Assembly: GCA_905221605.1 (NCBI GenBank)
Contig: CAJNDS010002013.1
Location: forward strand, 270,377-334,376
DNA from: Symbiodinium natans
Taxonomy: Eukaryota > Sar > Dinophyceae > Suessiales > Symbiodiniaceae
Direction of reading: 5' to 3'
DNA length: 64,000 nucleotides
Positions within the stretch are counted from its first letter, which is position 1. Each line of letters begins with the position of its first letter. Below, one piece after another: positions 59,171 through 64,000 of this stretch. The translations under genes were made by a program, and so were the position numbers. Below the pieces are notes generated by a model. The model was not told the origin of the DNA. It did no database searches and worked only from the letters and a program-made list of their open reading frames with translations.

Positions 59171-59337
59171 GGATACCCGTTTGGGAGTGCATGGGGGAGC
59201 TTACGGATACTGAATACACGCCCGAGACACCTAACCCTGAATCCATATGACCTCATACTGAGCCCGAAACCCTAAACTCGACCACACAAGTGTCCCAGTC
59301 GGGATGCATAGCTGCAGTCTCCATCCCAAAATGACTC

Positions 59338-59388
59338 CCCTAAACCCTAAACCCTAAACCCTAAACCCTAAACCCTAAACCCTAAACC
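59338..59388 (-). repeat. Telomeric array, C-rich
   Basis: Seven perfect CCCTAAA units. Confidence 0.95.
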
Positions 59389-59393
59389 CCTTG

Positions 59394-59485
59394 GGACCCC
59401 ATATATACCCAATGAAACCCAAGGGCCCAGACATCAGAACCCTTTAAGGGAGGTAAGGGGCCAAATTCAGGGCCCATGCAACTAC
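59394..59485. mobile_element. Degenerate family C-like element
   Basis: Contains AAGGGCCCAGACATC, CAGAACCCTTTAAGGG and AGGGCCCATGCAACTA, resembling 37262-37390. Terminal repeats are too diverged to define. Confidence 0.3.
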
Positions 59486-59491
59486 GCTAAA

Positions 59492-59640
59492 CCCGAAGCC
59501 CTAAGCCCTAAGCCCTAAGCCCTAAACCCTAAGCCCTAAGCCCTAAGCCCTAAGCCCTAAGCCCTAAGCCCTAAGCCCTAAGCCCTACCCTGAACCCTGA
59601 ACCCTGAACCCTGAACCCTGAACCCTACAGTGAACCCTAA
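59492..59640 (-). repeat. Variant arrays CCCTAAG then CCCTGAA
   Basis: About twelve CCCTAAG units (with one CCCTAAA) followed by six CCCTGAA units. Two different variants are each homogenised side by side. Confidence 0.95.
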
Positions 59641-59723
59641 AACTCTCGCCAAAACCTCCGGAGCCTGAATCTATGGATCTAGGGATCTGCGGAGCCGAAA
59701 ACCCTGAAGCCAGAAACCTGAAC

Positions 59724-59934
59724 TACTATTTGGGGGTTTAGGGTGTAGGGTTTAGGGTTTTGCTCAAGAACACCCCCCCCCCTCCCCAAAAAAAGAAAAT
59801 GCAAAAAGACAACAATCCCTGTAAACTACAATTTGCTCCAGAACCCCAACCAAAAAAAAACATGACAATCCCTGTGCTGCTCTTGTAGGGAAGAAGCGTT
59901 TTGTGTTTTTTTGAGTGGTTCCGAAGCAAATAGT
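59724..59934. mobile_element. MITE family B, copy 4, with a telomeric insertion in its left TIR
   Basis: The left terminus is split. TACTATTTG (59724-59732) is separated by about 26 bp of telomeric units from TTTTGCTCAAGAAC, which continues the family terminus. TTTG is repeated at both edges. The right end, GGTTCCGAAGCAAATAGT, is the inverse terminus. A second internal terminus (TTTGCTCCAGAACCCC at about 59832) suggests nesting of two copies. The interior has the poly-C/poly-A and ACAATCCCTGT motifs of the family. Confidence 0.65.
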
Positions 59935-60004
59935 TGCTGGTGCCCGGGAGGGGGGCTTAGTCTGAGACTGTGTGGCACTGCATGACCCCATAACCCCGAG
60001 ACAA

Positions 60005-60065
60005 CCCTAAACCCTAAACCCTAAACCCTAAACCCTGAACCCCGAACCCTGGACCCTGAACCCGA
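60005..60065 (-). repeat. Telomeric array, C-rich
   Basis: Four perfect CCCTAAA units, then CCCTGAA and CCCCGAA variants. Confidence 0.9.
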
Positions 60066-60146
60066 AACTAAGCTGCACAGGGTTTAGGGCTCAAGGCTTG
60101 GGAAGCCTGACAGCCAGATGCCCGAAACCACTCCAAACTCGACACT

Positions 60147-60205
60147 TTAGGGTTTGGAGTTTAGGGTTTAGGGTTTAGGGTTTGGGGTTTGGGGTTTAGA
60201 GGGTT
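60147..60205 (+). repeat. Telomeric cluster, G-rich
   Basis: About eight units, TTTAGGG with TTTGGGG variants. Confidence 0.85.
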
Positions 60206-60399
60206 TAGGTCTGTTTATTATAAAGGGGCTTCGGGCTGAGGTCAGAGGGCTGCACTTGCCCCGGAAGGGATGAGGCTTAAAGGGGCTTCGATACGTCAAA
60301 ACGCCCCAAGCAACCGAGACCCCTCAAGTTGAGGGTTTTAGGGTGTAGGGTTTTGGGGCCCCCGCAACACTTTTCAACTCTAGGGCTGGAGGGTTTTGG

Positions 60400-60490
60400 G
60401 GCTTCGGGGTTAGGGTTTCGGGGTTTCGGGGTTAGGGTTTCGGGGTTTAGGGTTTGGGGTTTGGGGTTTAGGGTTTGGGGTTTAGGGATT
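60400..60490 (+). repeat. Telomeric cluster with TTTCGGGG variants
   Basis: About twelve units mixing TTTCGGGG, TTAGGG, TTTAGGG and TTTGGGG. Confidence 0.85.
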
Positions 60491-60711
60491 GGGGATGAAG
60501 TTCCTTAAGAGCAATTCCAAGGAGGTAGAAAGGTCCAGGGCCAAGCGGCGGTCTCACGTTGGATTTGTGGTGCCGGTAGCGGTTCGCCTTGGTTTTAGCA
60601 GCTGAAGCAGGGTTTAGGGGAGTTAGGGATTAGGGTTCAGGGTTTAGGTTTGATGGTTCAGTTCAGGGCCGCTTGGGGTTTAGGGTTTCGGGGCTTCGAG
60701 TTTGGGGGGTT

Positions 60712-60975
60712 TTAAGTAGAGATGTAAGCCGCTGAAGAGCAACGTTGACAAAAACACGTCTGAAAGCCAACATCCTCCATGAACAACTTGTGCCGTTCGA
60801 AACTCACGACAGCATCTCGTCCAGTGTTGGGATTGCATGGGTACAGCTGTGCAGCGCGCTCAACGCGAAGCAGCAACCACGATGCACAAGAATCATCTGC
60901 TGTCCAATGGAAGGCCTGCCCGCTTGACAACCACAGCAACGTGGGAGTCATCCACTTCCTTTTGCCATATTGCAC
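60712..60975 (-). CDS. Possible exon, cysteine-rich; weak SET/post-SET resemblance
   Basis: An open minus-strand frame of 87 codons opens at GTG, so if real it is an internal exon. Residues 71-79 read FQTCFCQRC; Cys 74, 76 and 79 form a CxCxxC pattern like the zinc-binding post-SET part of SMYD-type methyltransferases. A CNPNT (residues 47-51) loosely recalls their N-H-S-C-x-P-N motif. The spacing between the two is only about 25 residues, too short for a complete SET domain. The resemblance may be chance. Plus-strand frames overlap it but look less protein-like. Confidence 0.25.
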   Translation of the reverse strand: MQYGKRKWMTPTLLWLSSGQAFHWTADDSCASWLLLRVERAAQLYPCNPNTGRDAVVSFERHKLFMEDVGFQTCFCQRCSSAAYIST

Positions 60976-60979
60976 AATA

Positions 60980-61016
60980 TCCCTAAACCCTAAACCCTAA
61001 ACCCTAAACCCTAAAT
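60980..61016 (-). repeat. Telomeric array, C-rich
   Basis: Five perfect CCCTAAA units. Confidence 0.95.
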
Positions 61017-61187
61017 AGCACTAAAAAGGAATGTGCTGCAGCGCTGACTCGTGTTCGTGTAGCCGGCATTCCCACCGAGGGCTTCTTTGGTGCAAGGGCG
61101 TCACGCGCTTGGGAAATGATCTTGAAACCCTAAACCCTGAACTCGAAACCCAAACACCCTCATGTAGGGGCCGAAATAAATTAGAAC

Positions 61188-61258
61188 AGGGTTTAGGGTT
61201 TAGGGTTTAGGGTTTAGGGTTTAGGGTTCAGGTTTTAGGGTTTAGGTTTTAGGGTTCT
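61188..61258 (+). repeat. Telomeric array, G-rich
   Basis: About ten units, six of them perfect, then TTCAGGT and TTTTAGGG variants. Confidence 0.9.
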
Positions 61259-61384
61259 CGGGTTATTATAGTATGTTATATATAGGGACACGAAGTGAAT
61301 GCGATTTGAAGACCCCTATATTAAACCCTGAACCTGGGCAAGAGACTCGGCCCCAAACCCCCAAACCCTGAAGCCCAAATTTTG

Positions 61385-61435
61385 AGGGTTTAGGGTTTAG
61401 GGTTTAGGGTAAACCCAAACCCTAAACCGTAAAAC
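61385..61435. repeat. Head-to-head telomeric junction
   Basis: Three perfect TTTAGGG units run into GGGTAAACCC and then CCCTAAACC units. This is a fusion-like inverted junction like that at 16.37 kb. Confidence 0.75.
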
Positions 61436-61519
61436 CTGAGCCCCAAGACCAAACCACTCTACCTCTACTGACCAGCGAGAGTTCTGCTTGCAGCTGCCAT
61501 TGGCCGCCAGCCTTCTTAT

Positions 61520-61686
61520 GTTTAGGGTTTAGGGTTAGTTTAGGGTTTAGGGTTTAGGGTTTAGGGTTTAGGGTTTAGGGTTTAGGGTTTAGGGTTTAGG
61601 GTTTAGGGTTTAGGGTTTAGGGTTAGGGTTTAGGGTTTAGGGTTTGGGGTTTGGGTTTTGGGGTTTAAGGTTTAGGGTTTAGGGTA
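61520..61686 (+). repeat. Long telomeric array, G-rich
   Basis: About 22 units. Two shortened GGGTTAG units mark internal joins (about 61535 and 61620). TTTGGGG variants are at the right. Confidence 0.95.
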
Positions 61687-61817
61687 AAGCTTTCCAACCA
61701 AGATTAGAGCTTTCGGGCCGTACGGTTCTTGGATGTTCATGGCTGCTTCGAAGTAGACACTTAAGTAGGGCATTTATGGCTATAGCCGCATTCAGGATCC
61801 TTCTAGCCCTACTTATA

Positions 61818-61922
61818 CCGAACCCTAAACCCTAAACCCTAAACCCTAAACCCTAAACCCTAAACCCTAAACCCTAAACCCTAAACCCTAAACCCTAAAC
61901 CCTAAACCCTAAACCCTAAACT
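61818..61922 (-). repeat. Long telomeric array, C-rich
   Basis: About 15 perfect CCCTAAA units. Confidence 0.95.
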
Positions 61923-62019
61923 TTACACCCTGAACCACAATGATCTGGCAACACACCCGGGGCCGCTACAGCTTCTGTCGACATCGGCCTTCTAGGGTTC
62001 AGATTCTGGGGAGATTGGT

Positions 62020-62165
62020 GTTTAGGGTTTAGGGTTTAGGGTTTAGGGGTTTAGGGGTTTAGGGGTTTAGGGGTTTAGGGGTTTAGGGGTTTAGGGGTTT
62101 AGGGGTTTAGGGGTTTAGGGGTTTAGGGGTTTAGGGAGATTGGGGTTTAGGGTTTAGGGTTCCGG
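62020..62165 (+). repeat. Variant telomeric array (TTTAGGGG)
   Basis: Three TTTAGGG units, then about twelve uniform 8-bp TTTAGGGG units, then normal ones. AGATTGGTGTTTAGGG before and AGATTGGGGTTTAGGG after look like duplicated edges. Confidence 0.95.
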
Positions 62166-63425
62166 CAACCTAGGAGAAAAAAGAGGGCGCTTATCTGGGC
62201 ATACTCGGCGCAAGGAATGCGAAGCCTAAAGCAAGAGGGATCAAGGGTAGTATTGGGCGTTTAGGGTTTCGGTTTAGGGTTTCAGGTTCAGGGTTTAGGG
62301 TTCTTGACATTGAAGGCTTTGCCATTAATTAAGGATCCTTTTGCAAACTACCGGAATAATGTGGACACTATATCTTGTCGGCGACCGAAATTCTGACGCA
62401 ACAAACATTCTTGTTTCTCAACTCTTCCAATCTTCCCAGATTCCTTTTTGAACACATTTCAAAGGCCTAATTGAAGGAATCTTGAAAGGGACCAGGTGTC
62501 ATGTAGGGGCTACTTAGGTATAAAGGGACGAGGGGCCCCTCCTTCTATCCCTTAAGCTTTGCTTATTTGTTGGCACATCCTTGGCACGCCACACTCTGAA
62601 AAAAACATGCCCATCTTCAACGTTGAGGAGGCAGACTTGTGTCGGCTGGGGTGACCCTAAACCCTAAACCCTAAACCCTAAACCCTACATAGTTTTTGCT
62701 TGTGACGGGTCGGCGAGTCGGCCCAAACCCTAAACTCTCAAGACGAGCTTTAAGGGATTGGGGCTGCAAGGGCACAAGGGCCATGACAGTCCGGGGCTTC
62801 GTCGATGCGAGGGCGGGCTTTTGGGGTTTAGGGTTTAGGGTTTAGGGTTTGGGGTTTAGAGTTGAAGACTGAAGGGTTCAGTCGCTTTAAGCGATCAGGG
62901 GCCCAAGCCACAATGCAAGCTTATCAGTCTTGCCCCGGCACCCCACCCCTCCCCTCCACTTGAACTCCGAAATCAGAGTTCGGGGGACTGGTTTAGGGTT
63001 TAGGGTTTAGGGTTTAGGGTTTAGGGACTGTGGGCGTGCGACATGCTTATCGAACGTCCGGCCTAGAGCCTACATGGGCGTTTCCGAAATTAGGGGTACC
63101 TTGTTGGGGTCCTGAATATAAGGGAATCCTACTATTTGGGGTTCTAGTTTAGGAGTCCCCTGTTTTCGTAAATTTGAAACCCCCACATCGCCTTCGTGCA
63201 AGCACTCTGAAAAAGAAGCCAGAACACTCCTATCCTTCATTTACACGACGTGATATTGGGGCCTTAATTGCTCGAATAGGGTTTTGGGGGCTGTTTTAGA
63301 AAATCTTCTTAGGGACCATAAGGGAACACCATTAGTTCCAACCTTAATAAAAGCATAGAGGTATAGTATAAGTCTATAGGGATTGCAAGGGAATACCATG
63401 AGTGTTTATTCCAACCTCTAAACAT
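62166..63425. other. Region without recognised genes
   Basis: Telomeric clusters at 62255-62300, 62655-62688, 62825-62862 and 62990-63025. A partial GGGGCTACTTAGGTATA element is at 62507. At 63265-63420, AGGGACCATAAGGGAACACCATTAG and AAGGGAATACCATGAGTG show partial duplication. No gene. Confidence 0.55.
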
Positions 63426-63427
63426 CT

Positions 63428-63535
63428 CTAAACCCTAAACCCTAAACCCTAAACCCTAAACCCTAAACCCTAAAACCCTAAACCCTGAACCCCAAACCCT
63501 AAACCCTAAACCCTAAACTCTAAACCCTAAACCCC
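63428..63535 (-). repeat. Telomeric array, C-rich
   Basis: About 15 units with CCCTGAA, CCCCAAA and CTCTAAA variants in the middle. Confidence 0.95.
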
Positions 63536-63642
63536 TGTAGTATGCCAGCGGACATTCCTGAGCACAAGTCCACCGGTGCTCAGGTTTGGCTGCAAGGGAC
63601 ACCCGAGCCCAGGCCCTTTAACGAAAGGGTGCTTCAGTGGCG

Positions 63643-63812
63643 CTAAACCCTAAACCCTAAACCCTAAACCCTAAACCCTAAACCCTAAACCCTAAACCCT
63701 AAACCCTAAACCCTAAACCCTAAACTAATCACCCTAATAACCCTAATAACCCTAATAACCCTGATAACCCTGAACCCTAAACCCTAAGCCCTAATAACCC
63801 TAAATCCTAAAC
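63643..63812 (-). repeat. Telomeric array, C-rich, with CCCTAATAA variants
   Basis: About twelve perfect CCCTAAA units, then about five 9-bp CCCTAATAA or CCCTGATAA units, then mixed units. Confidence 0.95.
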
Positions 63813-63931
63813 TCGCTTAAACAAACCTTCGTCTGCTCCATCTTTGCCTTGTCTCCTCTTCGTGGCTCAGGGAGCCATACGGCTCCGTCATGATGCGAGG
63901 CACCTAGAGGAAGAACCATCTAAAGAATCAC

Positions 63932-64000
63932 GTTAGGGTTTAGGGTTTAACTCGGTTTAGGGTTTAGGGTTTAGGGTTTAGGGTTTAGGGTTTAGGGTTT
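63932..64000 (+). repeat. Telomeric array, G-rich, running off the window
   Basis: Two units, a short gap (AACTCGG), then seven perfect TTTAGGG units up to the last base. Its right end is unseen. Confidence 0.9.

Noticed and set aside
1-64000. Joined ciliate-type nanochromosomes capped by telomeres
   Set aside because: Joined capped mini-chromosomes should give regular G-rich/C-rich head-to-head junctions and a gene in each segment. Most blocks here are single-orientation and most segments have no gene.

Overview
This window looks like nuclear DNA of a eukaryote with plant-type telomere repeats (TTTAGGG/CCCTAAA), most likely a protist or alga. A dinoflagellate or related alveolate is my leading guess, but land plants, green algae, chromerids and others share this repeat. 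The sequence shows no operons, Shine-Dalgarno-led genes, rRNA, confident tRNA, CRISPR array or complete conserved gene. The organism call is inference.

The dominant feature is the density of interstitial telomeric repeats. Well over 70 blocks of about 2 to 20 units occur in both orientations, roughly one every few hundred bases, separated by 100-500 bp of mostly non-coding, non-repeated DNA. The blocks are near-perfect TTTAGGG runs, degenerate runs (TTCAGGG, TTGAGGG, TTTGGGG, TTTCGGG, CTTAGGG), or locally uniform variant arrays such as TTTTAGGG (31.7 kb), TTTAGGGG (2.6, 11.7 and 62.0 kb), CCCTATAAA (47.3 kb), CCCCAAA (48.2 kb) and CCCTAAG (59.5 kb). Some blocks join head-to-head like telomere fusions (16.37, 56.17 and 61.40 kb). 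Long poly-G/poly-C runs and AT or ACAT microsatellites are also common.

Between the telomeric blocks lie several families of short palindromic elements resembling non-autonomous DNA transposons (MITEs). The best is a ~111-113 bp family with three copies (5.5, 23.4 and 23.9 kb), each flanked by what looks like a 2-bp target duplication. Other families have TIRs near TACTATTTGCTTAAGAACC (9.5, 12.5, 41.5 and 59.7 kb), GTATGGGCCC (20.1 and 26.0 kb) and AGGGTCCATGTACCT (5.3 kb). Minisatellites occur at 13.0-14.1 kb (about 75-bp palindromic units with an embedded tRNA-like element), 23.7, 30.1, 50.8 and 52.1 kb.

Coding potential is sparse. The most gene-like part is an AT-rich island at 26.9-28.65 kb. 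It holds closely packed, mostly damaged small reading frames: one leftward and about five rightward. They are unlike their surroundings, and two are interrupted by telomeric arrays. At both interruptions a 3-bp target duplication can be read, and discounting the array plus one duplicate leaves the codon phase continuous. This is the strongest evidence here that telomeric repeats were inserted into pre-existing DNA, and the island may be of viral or mobile origin. Other weak coding traces are an EF-hand loop on the minus strand at 45.5 kb, a cysteine-rich frame at 60.8 kb, and two same-frame open segments at 7.93-8.53 kb. No two genes can be linked into a pathway from this sequence.
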